Shown: positions 44,884-56,396, counted from the stretch's first letter. The stretch: DNA of 64,000 nucleotides from Daucus carota subsp. sativus (GCF_001625215.2 NC_030381.2:51855214-51919213); one strand, 5' to 3'. Numbers and translations: made by a program. The notes: generated by a model not told the origin, from the letters alone.

Positions 44884-45773
44884 TTAGCAGATAACTGGGG
44901 CAATGACAGCACCAATGACAGTAAGGCCAGTCTTCCAGGAGGTTCCATCACATCCATTCATCGAGAACTTGACGGTTTTCTCACAGCCGCAGGCCGGGTT
45001 GGTGAATTCACCCACCTTAAGTCCCACCCATGTATTTTTCGGCTTGGTATGCAAATCATCGTGTTGCTCTACAGTGCACCCGTCAGGACTAGTAAGCGTA
45101 AGGGTCACAGGACCGTTGATACTAAGGCTGTTGTTAAGCTCCACGACCAAATACACTCCGTATTTCACTCCTTTAGTGAGGTTGTTGACGCTGTACTTTC
45201 CATTGACTTGTAGCCAGCATACTTTAACCAGTTCAGCAACATCGAGAGCCTCGCAGCTGTGTGTACGTACATATATGGAATGAAATTTCTTTTGTAAGAA
45301 TATGAATAACAACAGTGTGAAAAACCAAATATTTTGCACAAAATCTCTCTCAAATCCTTGGTTTGGATAGTTATGGATGTAAATGTACAGTGATTACGTT
45401 CAATAGTAAAACCATCAAAAATTTTCCAACATTGTGCTATACGTACTTGATTGGGCTGGTCTTTGAAACCCATTTCCAGTAGCGAGAGTCTGAACCCCAA
45501 ACTATTGAGAGTTCCTTTGCCGAGAGAATGGCAGCGCAGGACTGGAGCATTTAATCAACCAAGGAGATATTTGGGAATTAAACATTTATAAGAACAAGTC
45601 ATATGGTGCATGATTTTGTTTTCCTCTTTTGCTGAAGTATAATTTCATTACCATGTAAATAAGATCGAATAATGTATATCAAACAACCAAAATTAACTTA
45701 CACTCTTGTCTTTCAGAGCCTGGAAACCTTGAGTCCACAATGACACGATGTCATCTCGCTTCACTTGAGCCAT
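44884..45773 (-). CDS. PP2-type phloem lectin, copy H (divergent)
   Basis: Exons 45702-45773, 45447-45541 and 44884-45256 join to 179 residues. The most divergent intact copy: MAQVKRDDIVSLWTQGFQAL, VNGKYSVNNLTKGVKYGVYL, ELNNSLSINGPVTLTLTSPD, GCTVEQHDDLHTKPKNTW, GEFTNPACGCEKTVKFS, end APVIC. The glycan-binding core motifs (AKELSIVWGSDSRYWKW, VAELVKVCWLQ, TSWKTGLTVIG) are kept. The intron-2 donor is AA/GTACGT rather than AG/GTATGT. TATA box 45853-45860. Its upstream flank is shared with I and J but not with A-G. Confidence 0.87.
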
Positions 45774-45860
45774 CTTCCTTGCAAGTAGAGAGACTAGAAA
45801 GTCCTTGTGTAATTCTTGTGCTGTTGATGCCAATTTTATTTTCCTTGAGCTGTATTTATA

Positions 45861-47060
45861 GCAAACAAGTAGTAACTTTTGCACCACAATTTACCCACTA
45901 GAAAATTCTCAAGATCTGGCAGTATTAATTAATTAATTAACTTGTATTTACTGTCCAGGCTGTAGAGTTTCACAGGATGTATTTGTGAAGAATTGAAGTA
46001 GCCTCCTAACTGGGCGGTGTCCATAAAATCGGTGCACGATAAACTTAAAGTCGCAATATATATCACAGTAAATTTCACTTAAGTTCTTTAGGTACAACCG
46101 TTGTAAATTCATCTGCTATATATGATCACTACACAAATTGAATGTCAGAGTCTTTATGGGTACTACAGATAATAATGGAATTTGATGCAGTACTGAACAT
46201 GATAATGAATTTGCCCTTCTCTACCAGTTCTTTGTTAATCTAGGTCGGAAACAGATTTACAGTGGAAATACACTGATGAAAAAGGAGAGGTATACACTAC
46301 AACAAATTAGGCCATTTACGACGGACAGTGCGTCGTAAGATAAAATTTATCCAGAGATCTGGGCCCACAACATACTTGCGACGGAAAATTCCATCGTAAA
46401 TTCTTCAACTTACGACAGTTTTGGTATTTACGACGTATGTTGGGAATTGTGACGTATTTTGCAACTTTTGACTTGAGCAAAAACGACGGAAAAAGTCCGT
46501 CGTAAAGTAGGAACTTACGACAGACTTGCGCCTTAACTTCCGTCGTAAAAACCCTATTTTGTTGTAGTGTTTATATATCGCCCAAGATATATTTTCTTCT
46601 TGATTGCTAGATATAATTTCGATGCTATTTTATTTTTAATAAGTTAAGGTGGTGACTGATAAATCCAATTAACAAAATATTTTGGGTCCAGTTCTTGTAT
46701 GTGTATTGAGTGATAGATCTAGCGATTAGGTTTTGCTATTTGATATTAATAATGGTTGAGATATCTGAAATAAAACAAATTTTATTGTTGTATTGTTTAT
46801 TATTTGCACCCAGTGAAACCTAATCTGCAGTCAATTAATATTTTTAGATGGGTTCAACGGAGTAGATAGAATTAGAATCTAGAATTTAGGAATTGTCGGT
46901 CATTCATAACTTAGTGAAATTTAGTATTTTCAATCATATTTAGTCGGTCATTGGCTTAATATCATCATGATTTCGATCTTCGGACATTAAAGATCTAATT
47001 TGTATAGTTTAGGATGTCATGCATGTCTCTAGCTAGGTTAGACGATAAATTAACTTTAAC
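45861..47060. other. Spacer between PP2 copies H and I
   Basis: Type-2 upstream region, shared with I and J: TTAATTAATTAATTAACTTG, GGGCGGTGTCCATAAAATCGG, then the CACTA-like MITE (46295-46569), then TTGATTGCTAGATATAATTTCGATGC and AT-rich sequence to the next unit. Confidence 0.65.
46295..46569. mobile_element. CACTA-like MITE with GACGG/CCGTC repeats, copy 2
   Basis: 275 bp, CACTACAACAAATTAGGCC to TTTTGTTGTAGTG, with TTTACGACGG / CCGTCGTAAA inverted repeats inside. The pseudogene-C flank (about 21800-21830) shows the corresponding site without the element. Confidence 0.7.
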
Positions 47061-47183
47061 TTTTTATATATTAAGATACCAACATATTGGCAATTATTTC
47101 ACACATTCCATATTAGCCAAACCAGATAGGTGATGTTGGCGAATTGGAAATTATTTAGTACATGATGATGGTCAGATGCATGT

Positions 47184-48062
47184 TTAGCAGATAACTGGGG
47201 CAATGACAGCACCAATGACAGTAAGGCCAGTCTTCCAGGTGGTTCCATCACATCCATTCATCGAGAACTTGACAGTATTCTCACAGCCACAGGCGGCTGT
47301 GTCGCAGAATTCACCAACCCTAAGTCCCACCAAAGTATTCTTTGGCATGGTCTCCAAATATTCCTTGTGCTCTTCAGTAGTGCCGTTGGGACAAGTCAGC
47401 TTAAGGGTCACTGGACCGTTCATGCAGAGATTGTCGCTAAGCTCCACAACAAAATACACTCCGTAATTCACTCCCTTGATGAGGTTGATGGCACTGTACT
47501 TTCCGTCGATTTCTAGCCAGCATACTTCAATTAGTTCAGCAACCTCCAGAGCCTCGCAGCTGTGTGTACAAAAGTCCAAAATACCAAATATTATGTACAA
47601 TTTATCTCAATCGATCTTTGGTCTCGGTAAAATGCAAGTCAATGTCCAGTCATTAAATTCCAACATGTGCTATACATACCTGATCATTGGGTAGGTCTTA
47701 AAAACCCATTTCCAGTAGCGGCTGTCTGAACCCCAAACGATTGAGAGTTCCTTTGCAGTGATAACCGCAGCGCAGGACTGGACCATTTAATTAACATTAA
47801 CGGAGATATTTCCCAATCAAAATATATCATACAAAATTTATATGGCTAATTAGACTATAAGAACAAGCCACACGCGGGCATACTATAGTCTATATGCATG
47901 GTGCATGACAATAATACTATTGCAGAATTAAAATTTCATTAGCTTAATTATATAAAAAAGTACCGAATATTAACAACGAATATAACTTACACTCTTGTCT
48001 TTCACAGCCTGGACACCTTGAGTCCACAATGACACGATGTCATCTCGCTTCACTTGAGCCAT
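47184..48062 (-). CDS. PP2-type phloem lectin, copy I
   Basis: Exons 47991-48062, 47680-47777 and 47184-47559 join to 181 residues. Exon 2 is three bases longer than in the other units (TYPMIS instead of TYPIS), the extra triplet lying just before the donor. EALEVAELIEVCWLEIDGKYSAINLIKGVNYGVYFVVEL is continuous with the PP2 core; end APVIC. TATA box 48142-48149. Same sequence as copy J at an offset of 7,020. Confidence 0.88.
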
Positions 48063-48149
48063 CTTCCTTGCAAGTAAAGAGACTAAGAAATCCTTGTGTA
48101 ATTCTTGTGCTGTTGATGCCAATTCTATTTTCCTTGAGCTGTATTTATA

Positions 48150-49377
48150 GCAAATAAGTAGTCACTTTTGTACCAGAATTTACCCACTAGAAAATTCTCA
48201 AGATCTGGCAGTATTAATTAATTAATTAACTTGTATTTACTGTCCAGGCTGTAGAGAGTTTCACAGGATGTATTTGTGAAGAATTGAAGTAGCTAGCTAG
48301 CCTCCTAACTGGGCGGTGTCCATAAAATCGGTGCACGATAAACTTAAAGTCGCTATATATATCACAGTAAATTTCCCTTAAGTTCTTTAGGTACAACCGT
48401 TGTAAATTCATCTGCTATATATGATCACTACACAAATTGAATGTCAGAGTCTTTATGGGTACTACTGATAATAATGGAATTTGATGCAGTACTGAACATG
48501 ATAATGAATTTGCCCTTCTCTACCAGTTCTTTGTTAATCTAGGTCGGAAACAGATTTACAGTGGAAATACACTGATGAAAAAGGAGAGGTATACACTACA
48601 ACAAACTAGGCCATTTACGACGGACAGTGTGTCGTAAGATAAAATTTATCCAGAGATCTGGGCCCACAACATACTTGCGACGGAAAATTCCGTCGTAAAC
48701 TCTTCAACTTACGACGGTTTTGGTACTTACGACGTATGTTGGGAATTGTGACGTATTTTGCAACTTTTGACTTGAGAAAAACGACGGAAAAAGTCCGTCG
48801 TAAAGTAGGAACTTACGACAGACTTGCGCCTTAACTTCCGTCGTAAAAACCCTATTTTGTTGTAGTGTTTATATATCGCCCAAGATATATTTTCTTCTTG
48901 ATTGCTAGATATAATTTCGATGCTATTTTATTTTTAATAAGTTAAGGTGGTGACTGATAAATCCAATTAACAAAATATTTTGGGTCCAGTTCTTGTATGT
49001 GTATTGAGTGATAGATCTAGCGATTAGGTTTTGCTATTTGATATTAATAATGGTTGAGATATCTGAAATAAAACAAATTTTATTGTTGTATTGTTTATTA
49101 TTTGCACCCAGTGAAACCTAATATGCAGTCAATTAATATTTTTAGATGGGTTCAACGGAGTAGATAGAATTAGAATCTAGAATTTAGGAATTGTCGGTCA
49201 TTCATAACTTAGTGAAATTTAGTATTTTCAATCATATTTAGTCGGTCATTGGCTTAATATCATCATGATTTCGATCTTCGGACATTAAAGATCTAATTTG
49301 TATAGTTTAGGATGTCATGCATGTCTCTAGCTAGGTTAGACGATAAATTAACTTTAACTTTTTATATATTAAGATAC
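48150..49377. other. Spacer upstream of PP2 copy I
   Basis: Type-2 upstream region with the CACTA-like MITE (48594-48867), running to TTAAGATAC at 49377, where the Copia element begins. Counterpart of 55170-56396. Confidence 0.7.
48594..48867. mobile_element. CACTA-like MITE, copy 3
   Basis: Counterpart of 46295-46569, shared by duplication rather than by a new insertion (same position in the unit). Confidence 0.7.
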
Positions 49378-49662
49378 TGTTGGTTTTATTTAATCTAAAC
49401 ATGATATTTTAAATAAAATTGTAGCTGTTGGAGCTATATTCTAGTGATAGAGACAGTAGCTTAGTAGTAGGAAATAGATAAAGATATTAGAATTGAGATA
49501 GAAGTTGGGAACTGATAGTAGAGTTGTGTTAGGAGTTTAATTTCTCTAGCTTGTACTGCACTATATATTTTCACGTCTGCTGCTTGAATTAATAAGAAGT
49601 TTTCTTTGCTTATTTCCATTTCTTATATCAGCTGTGTGTGTAAATCGTGAGTAGATTCTATA
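49378..49662 (+). repeat. 5' LTR of the Copia element
   Basis: Begins TGTTGGTTTTATTTAATC and ends GTAGATTCTATA; contains a TATATATTTTC-like promoter region near 49563. Confidence 0.9.
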
Positions 49663-49699
49663 CGTGGTATCAGAGCTTGAGTTTTCAATCAGTGCACCC

Positions 49700-52600
49700 A
49701 TGGAAGCAAACAAGTCAAAAGAGAATGGGATCGGGCTGAGCTACCCAATGCTGACCAAAACCAATTATGCTGCGTGGGCTCAGAAGATGATGGTGTTCAT
49801 GCAGGCACACGGCGTGTGGGACGCCATTGAACCCAAGGACCCGAAAACAGTAGTTGATGACAAGATGGACAAGCGCGCATTGGCTGTGATTTACCAGGGA
49901 ATTCCGGAGGATCTGCTCCTGGCACTCGCTGACAAGAAGACATCGAAGGAAGCTTGGAATGCTGTGAAAACAATGAGTCTGGGAGCTGATAAGGTGAAGA
50001 AGGCGAAGGCCCAGACTTTGAAAGGTGAATTTGAAAACTTGAGTATGAAAGATAGTGATCAGCTGGACGATTTTTACCTGAAGCTGCATGGTCTGGTTTC
50101 AAATATCAGAGCACTAGGGGAAAAAATGGAAGAAAGTTATGTAGTGAAGAAGCTTCTCAGGGCAGTTCCCTCGAAATTTCTCCAAATTGCGTCCGCTATT
50201 GAGCAGTTTGGAAAGTTGGAGGAGATGTCTGTAGAAGAGGTCGTTGGTTCTTTGAAGGCTCACGAGGAACGCATGCGTGGGTCAAGCGAAACAAACCAGG
50301 GGCACCTCTTGCTGACAGAGGAGGAGTGGAGGAAAAGAGACAGCAGTGAGGGACATCTGTTGTTAACTCGTGAAGAGTGGATGAAGAAAAACAGCGAAGG
50401 AACTCGTAACATTAACGAGAACCGGGGAAGAGAAGCAAATCGAGGAGGACGCGATAGAAGCAAACTGAGATGTTTTAATTGTCAAGGACTTGGACATTTT
50501 GCATACGAATGTCGCAAGCCTCGACGGGGAAGAGAGGTCCAAAAAGAAGTGAATCTCTCTCAAATTCAGGGAGACGAACCAGCATTGCTGATTGCTGAGG
50601 TTGACAAGGTTGAAAGAAAGAACATGATGTTACTGAATGAAGAGATGGTGGCTCCAAAATTAACAGACAAGGCCGAGGGACACAGAGACTCATTAATCTG
50701 GTATTTGGACAATGGTGCGAGCAATCACATGACTGGACAACGGGGAAAGTTTAAGGAGTTGGATGAGAGTGTAACTGGAAAAGTCAAGTTCGGTGATGGA
50801 TCCACGGTGAATATCAAAGGCAAGGGAGTGGTGGCATTTAAGTGCAAGAATGGGGAGGAGAAAATGCTAAATGAGGTATACTACATTCCTACTTTATGTA
50901 ACAATATCATATCTTTGGGTCAACTCTCAGAAGCGGGTAATAAAGTTATATTGGAAGGGGACTATCTGTGGGTGTATGAGGAGCAAGGTCGATTATTGAT
51001 GAAGGTGAAAAGAACTGAGAACCGTCTTTATAAGATAAGTCTCGAGGAGAGCAGTCAAATGTGTTTCTTTTCAAAAAATGAGGAAGATACGTGGATGTGG
51101 CACACAAGACTTGGACATGTAAATTTTCAAGCTCTGGAACTCATGTCAAGGGAAGGAATGGCACACGGAATTCCAAGAATGGTCCAACCGAAAGAAAAAT
51201 GCGAAGGATGTTTGATGACAAAGCTGGCTAGGACCTCTTTCCCATCTCATACGAGTTTTGAGACAACGACCCCCCTTGAACTTGTGTATGCAGACATATG
51301 TGGCCCTATCATGCCTGAGACTCCCGGAGGTAATCGTTATTTTTTATTATTCGTGGATGATTATAGCAGGAAAATGTGGGTATACTTGCTAAAAGAGAAA
51401 AGTGATGCATTTGGTATGTTCAAAAAATATAAGGCAGTGGTCGAAAAAGGTACAGGGAAAAGCATAAAGATGTTGAGAACGGATCGGGGGGGTGAGTTTT
51501 GTTCAAAAGAATTCACATCCTATTGTGAAGAAATGGGTATCGAGAGACAATACACTGCTCCGTATACTCCGCAGCAAAACGGGGAGGTCGAGAGGAGGAA
51601 TAGAACAGTAGCAGCGATGACCAGAAGTTTCTTGAGAGAATCAAAGTTGCCATCGTATATGTGGGGGGAGGCAGTAAGGCATTCCGTATACGTGCTAAAC
51701 CGTTTGCCAACAAGAGCTTTGAATGGAACAACCCCATATGAAGCTTGGGGAGGCAGGAAACCAAACCTGAAACACATCAGGTTGTTTGGCTGTATAGCTA
51801 TCATGAAGGTCCCATCTGTGCATGTAAGTAAGCTGGACGATAGAGGAAGAAGAGTTGTGTACCTTGGGCGAGAACCGGGAACGAAGGGCTGCAGACTATA
51901 TGATCCGGTTACAAAGAAACTACAAGTGAGTCGAGATGTGGTATTTCGAGAGAAAGAACATTGGTCGTGGGAGAAGAATGAACAAGACGTGAACATTCCT
52001 GGATTGATCACAATGATTGAAGATAATTCTGAGAAAGACAGTAGTACTGAGACTGGGGAAACTTGCTCAACCCCTGTGCGTATGATAGAAAACAGAGGCG
52101 CTGACATGTCTGTAGAGAGGTCTGCTGCAACACCTGCGAGTAAACCTCGGAAATACAGGGGATTAGACGAGTTGTATAGTGAGACTGAAGTCATAGAAAT
52201 GTTGGATGAACTTATGTTGTTAAAGGTCGAGGAACCAATGAACTATCAAGAAGCTAGCATGAAGAAGGAATGGAAGGACGCCATGAACATGGAGATGGAA
52301 ACTATCGAAAAGAATAACACCTGGGTGCTTATGGATCTTCCACCTGGGCACAAACCTATAGGACTAAAGTGGGTATTTAAATTGAAGAAGGATTCGGAAG
52401 GCAACGTGGTGAAGCACAAGGCTCGACTTGTCGCGAAGGGTTATGTGCAGCGAAAGGGAATTGACTACAACGAAGTGTTTGCACCTGTGGCTCGACTTGA
52501 AACAATACGTTTGTTGCTGGCATTATCTGCAAAAGAAGGTTGGGAGGTGCACCACTTGGACGTAAAATCAGCATTTCTAAATGGAGAACTACTTGAAGAA

Positions 52601-53767
52601 GTGTATGTTATGCAACCAGAGGGATTCGAGAAAAAGGGAGAGGAACGAAAGGTGTATAGGTTATTGAAGGCACTTTACGGGTTACGTCAAGCACCGAGGG
52701 CCTGGAACGCAAGGTTGGACAAATGCTTGAGAGACTTGGGATTTAGGAAGTGCCAACATGAGCAGGCTGTTTATACAAAGTGCCAGAATGGGAATGTTGT
52801 GATCATAGGTGTGTATGTAGACGACCTTTTGGTTGCAGGATCGGATCAAGAGGAGATCGAGTTATTTAAGAAGAAAATGAACGAGCAGTTTGAAATGAAT
52901 AATCTGGGTCTACTGTCATATTATCTTGGAATCGAAGTTCATCAAGGAAAAGCATGCACAACACTGAAACAGTCTGCTTATGCTAAAAAAATCTTAGAAA
53001 ATGCGGGAATGTGGAAGTGTAACTTAACCAGGAGTCCAATGGATCAGAAATTACAGTTAGATAAAGATGAAGACGGACAACCAGTGAATTCGACTGAGTA
53101 CAGGAGTGTTGTTGGCAGCCTGAGATATTTAACTCACACGCGACCGGATATAACATTTGCAGTTGGGGTTGTTAGTAGATTCATGGAGAGACCCACTGTC
53201 AAACATCAACAAGCAGTAAAGCAAATTCTGAGGTATGTAAAGGGTACTGTGAACCACGGGTTGGCATATGCAAGGAATGGAACCAAGAAAGTTATAACCG
53301 GTTACACAGACAGTGATCTAGCAGGTGACGTGGTTGATCGGCGCAGTACGGGCGGCATGTGTTTTTACTTGAATGGGAGCTTGATCTCATGGGCTTCACA
53401 AAAACAGAGGGTCATTGCACTTTCTTCATGCGAAGCGGAGTACATGGCTGCAACTACAGCAGCCTGTCAGAGTATTTGGCTTCGTGGGCTGCTGGGAGAG
53501 ATTTCTGGGCAACAAGTAGGAGCAGTGGTGTTGTGTATTGATAATAAATCTGCGATTGAGCTGATGAAGAACCCTGTGCTGCACGGAAGGAGTAAGCACA
53601 TAGATGTTCGTTTTCACTTCATTCGTGAGTGCATCGAGCGAGGAGAACTAGTGATTAAATATGTGGGCACGCAGGAGCAGAGGGCAGACATTTTAACTAA
53701 GGCACTGGGAAGAGTTAAGTTTGAAGAGATGAAGGCGTTGATTGGGGTTGAAAATCTTGCTGAATAA
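49700..53767 (+). CDS. Copia gag-pol polyprotein
   Basis: 1355-codon reading frame from the first ATG after the primer-binding site. Parts in order: gag domain (about 49730-50280), zinc knuckle (about 50470-50515), aspartic protease (about 50690-50900), integrase with its zinc-binding head (about 51070-51800), reverse transcriptase (about 52320-53050), RNase H (about 53290-53720). Integrase before reverse transcriptase places it in Ty1/Copia. One long frame without a gag/pol boundary is usual for plant Copia elements. Confidence 0.93.
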   Translation: MEANKSKENGIGLSYPMLTKTNYAAWAQKMMVFMQAHGVWDAIEPKDPKTVVDDKMDKRALAVIYQGIPEDLLLALADKKTSKEAWNAVKTMSLGADKVKKAKAQTLKGEFENLSMKDSDQLDDFYLKLHGLVSNIRALGEKMEESYVVKKLLRAVPSKFLQIASAIEQFGKLEEMSVEEVVGSLKAHEERMRGSSETNQGHLLLTEEEWRKRDSSEGHLLLTREEWMKKNSEGTRNINENRGREANRGGRDRSKLRCFNCQGLGHFAYECRKPRRGREVQKEVNLSQIQGDEPALLIAEVDKVERKNMMLLNEEMVAPKLTDKAEGHRDSLIWYLDNGASNHMTGQRGKFKELDESVTGKVKFGDGSTVNIKGKGVVAFKCKNGEEKMLNEVYYIPTLCNNIISLGQLSEAGNKVILEGDYLWVYEEQGRLLMKVKRTENRLYKISLEESSQMCFFSKNEEDTWMWHTRLGHVNFQALELMSREGMAHGIPRMVQPKEKCEGCLMTKLARTSFPSHTSFETTTPLELVYADICGPIMPETPGGNRYFLLFVDDYSRKMWVYLLKEKSDAFGMFKKYKAVVEKGTGKSIKMLRTDRGGEFCSKEFTSYCEEMGIERQYTAPYTPQQNGEVERRNRTVAAMTRSFLRESKLPSYMWGEAVRHSVYVLNRLPTRALNGTTPYEAWGGRKPNLKHIRLFGCIAIMKVPSVHVSKLDDRGRRVVYLGREPGTKGCRLYDPVTKKLQVSRDVVFREKEHWSWEKNEQDVNIPGLITMIEDNSEKDSSTETGETCSTPVRMIENRGADMSVERSAATPASKPRKYRGLDELYSETEVIEMLDELMLLKVEEPMNYQEASMKKEWKDAMNMEMETIEKNNTWVLMDLPPGHKPIGLKWVFKLKKDSEGNVVKHKARLVAKGYVQRKGIDYNEVFAPVARLETIRLLLALSAKEGWEVHHLDVKSAFLNGELLEEVYVMQPEGFEKKGEERKVYRLLKALYGLRQAPRAWNARLDKCLRDLGFRKCQHEQAVYTKCQNGNVVIIGVYVDDLLVAGSDQEEIELFKKKMNEQFEMNNLGLLSYYLGIEVHQGKACTTLKQSAYAKKILENAGMWKCNLTRSPMDQKLQLDKDEDGQPVNSTEYRSVVGSLRYLTHTRPDITFAVGVVSRFMERPTVKHQQAVKQILRYVKGTVNHGLAYARNGTKKVITGYTDSDLAGDVVDRRSTGGMCFYLNGSLISWASQKQRVIALSSCEAEYMAATTAACQSIWLRGLLGEISGQQVGAVVLCIDNKSAIELMKNPVLHGRSKHIDVRFHFIRECIERGELVIKYVGTQEQRADILTKALGRVKFEEMKALIGVENLAE

Positions 53768-53816
53768 AAGTCTGAGCGTATAGCAGCAGATAACATGTTT
53801 AGATTAGGAGGGAATG

Positions 53817-54101
53817 TGTTGGTTTTATTTAATCTAAACATGATATTTTAAATAAAATTGTAGCTGTTGGAGCTATATTCTAGTGATAGAGACAGTAGCT
53901 TAGTAGTAGGAAATAGATAAAGATATTAGAATTGAGATAGAAGTTGGGAACTGATAGTAGAGTTGTGTTAGGAGTTTAATTTCTCTAGCTTGTACTGCAC
54001 TATATATTTTCACGTCTGCTGCTTGAATTAATAAGAAGTTTTCTTTGCTTATTTCCATTTCTTATATCAGCTGTGTGTGTAAATCGTGAGTAGATTCTAT
54101 A
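53817..54101 (+). repeat. 3' LTR of the Copia element
   Basis: Same 285-bp sequence as the 5' LTR; followed directly by ACATATTGGCAATT of PP2 unit J. Confidence 0.9.
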
Positions 54102-54203
54102 ACATATTGGCAATTATTTCACACATTCCATATTAGCCAAACCAGATAGGTGATGTTGGCGAATTGGAAATTATTTAGTACATGATGATGGTCAGATGCA
54201 TGT

Positions 54204-55082
54204 TTAGCAGATAACTGGGGCAATGACAGCACCAATGACAGTAAGGCCAGTCTTCCAGGTGGTTCCATCACATCCATTCATCGAGAACTTGACAGTATTC
54301 TCACAGCCACAGGCGGCTGTGTCGCAGAATTCACCAACCCTAAGTCCCACCAAAGTATTCTTTGGCATGGTCTCCAAATATTCCTTGTGCTCTTCAGTAG
54401 TGCCGTTGGGACAAGTCAGCTTAAGGGTCACTGGACCGTTCATGCAGAGATTGTCGCTAAGCTCCACAACAAAATACACTCCGTAATTCACTCCCTTGAT
54501 GAGGTTGATGGCACTGTACTTTCCGTCGATTTCTAGCCAGCATACTTCAATTAGTTCAGCAACCTCCAGAGCCTCGCAGCTGTGTGTACAAAAGTCCAAA
54601 ATACCAAATATTATGTACAATTTATCTCAATCGATCTTTGGTCTCGGTAAAATGCAAGTCAATGTCCAGTCATTAAATTCCAACATGTGCTATACATACC
54701 TGATCATTGGGTAGGTCTTAAAAACCCATTTCCAGTAGCGGCTGTCTGAACCCCAAACGATTGAGAGTTCCTTTGCAGTGATAACCGCAGCGCAGGACTG
54801 GACCATTTAATTAACATTAACGGAGATATTTCCCAATCAAAATATATCATACAAAATTTATATGGCTAATTAGACTATAAGAACAAGCCACACGCGGGCA
54901 TACTATAGTCTATATGCATGGTGCATGACAATAATACTATTGCAGAATTAAAATTTCATTAGCTTAATTATATAAAAAAGTACCGAATATTAACAACGAA
55001 TATAACTTACACTCTTGTCTTTCACAGCCTGGACACCTTGAGTCCACAATGACACGATGTCATCTCGCTTCACTTGAGCCAT
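54204..55082 (-). CDS. PP2-type phloem lectin, copy J
   Basis: Exons 55011-55082, 54700-54797 and 54204-54579 join to 181 residues, the same protein as copy I. Gene, introns and proximal promoter show no difference from I that I could find. TATA box 55162-55169. Its 3' flank is cut short at 54102 by the Copia element, roughly 100 bp beyond the stop codon. Confidence 0.88.
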
Positions 55083-55169
55083 CTTCCTTGCAAGTAAAGA
55101 GACTAAGAAATCCTTGTGTAATTCTTGTGCTGTTGATGCCAATTCTATTTTCCTTGAGCTGTATTTATA

Positions 55170-56396
55170 GCAAATAAGTAGTCACTTTTGTACCAGAATT
55201 TACCCACTAGAAAATTCTCAAGATCTGGCAGTATTAATTAATTAATTAACTTGTATTTACTGTCCAGGCTGTAGAGAGTTTCACAGGATGTATTTGTGAA
55301 GAATTGAAGTAGCTAGCTAGCCTCCTAACTGGGCGGTGTCCATAAAATCGGTGCACGATAAACTTAAAGTCGCTATATATATCACAGTAAATTTCCCTTA
55401 AGTTCTTTAGGTACAACCGTTGTAAATTCATCTGCTATATATGATCACTACACAAATTGAATGTCAGAGTCTTTATGGGTACTACTGATAATAATGGAAT
55501 TTGATGCAGTACTGAACATGATAATGAATTTGCCCTTCTCTACCAGTTCTTTGTTAATCTAGGTCGGAAACAGATTTACAGTGGAAATACACTGATGAAA
55601 AAGGAGAGGTATACACTACAACAAACTAGGCCATTTACGACGGACAGTGCGTCGTAAGATAAAATTTATCCAGAGATCTGGGCCCACAACATACTTGCGA
55701 CGGAAAATTCCGTCGTAAACTCTTCAACTTACGACGGTTTTGGTACTTACGACGTATGTTGGGAATTGTGACGTATTTTGCAACTTTTGACTTGAGCAAA
55801 AACGACGGAAAAAGTCCGTCGTAAAGTAGGAACTTACGACAGACTTGCGCCTTAACTTCCGTCGTAAAAACCCTATTTTGTTGTAGTGTTTATATATCGC
55901 CCAAGATATATTTTCTTCTTGATTGCTAGATATAATTTCGATGCTATTTTATTTTTAATAAGTTAAGGTGGTGACTGATAAATCCAATTAACAAAATATT
56001 TTGGGTCCAGTTCTTGTATGTGTATTGAGTGATAGATCTGGCGATTAGGTTTTGCTATTTGATATTAATAATGGTTGAGATATCTGAAATAAAACAAATT
56101 TTATTGTTGTATTGTTTATTATTTGCACCCAGTGAAACCTAATCTGCAGTCAATTAATATTTTTAGATGGGTTCAACGGAGTAGATAGAATTAGAATCTA
56201 GAATTTAGGAATTGTCGGTCATTCATAACTTAGTGAAACTTAGTATTTCCAATCATATTTAGTCGGTCATTGGCTTAATATCATCATGATTTCGATCTTC
56301 GGACATTAAAGATCTAATATGTATAGTTTAGGATGTCATGCATGTCTCTAGCTAGGTTAGACGATAAATTAACTTTAACTTTTTATATATTAAGAT
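55170..56396. other. Spacer between PP2 copies J and K
   Basis: Type-2 upstream region with CACTA-like MITE (55614-55888). Differs from the I spacer at a few positions, all in the distal part. Its junction with unit K reads TTAAGATACCAACATATTGG, the unoccupied form of the Copia target. Confidence 0.7.
55614..55888. mobile_element. CACTA-like MITE, copy 4
   Basis: Counterpart of 48594-48867, offset 7,020. Confidence 0.7.

Larger units (their letters stand above)
49378..54101 (+). mobile_element. Copia-superfamily LTR retrotransposon, whole-looking, young
   Basis: 4.72-kb element with 285-bp terminal repeats (49378-49662 and 53817-54101) that look identical by eye, so the insertion is recent. 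A primer-binding site matching the initiator-Met tRNA end (TGGTATCAGAGC, about 49665-49676) follows the left repeat. A purine-rich tract (about 53806-53814) precedes the right one. The interior is a single gag-pol reading frame in Copia order: gag, CCHC knuckle, protease, integrase, reverse transcriptase, RNase H. It looks whole. It lies on the + strand, opposite to the PP2 genes, exactly between units I and J. No clean 5-bp flanking duplication is visible. Confidence 0.93.

Noticed and set aside
51520-52194. 224-codon - strand open frame within the Copia element
   Set aside because: Shadow of the gag-pol frame on the other strand.
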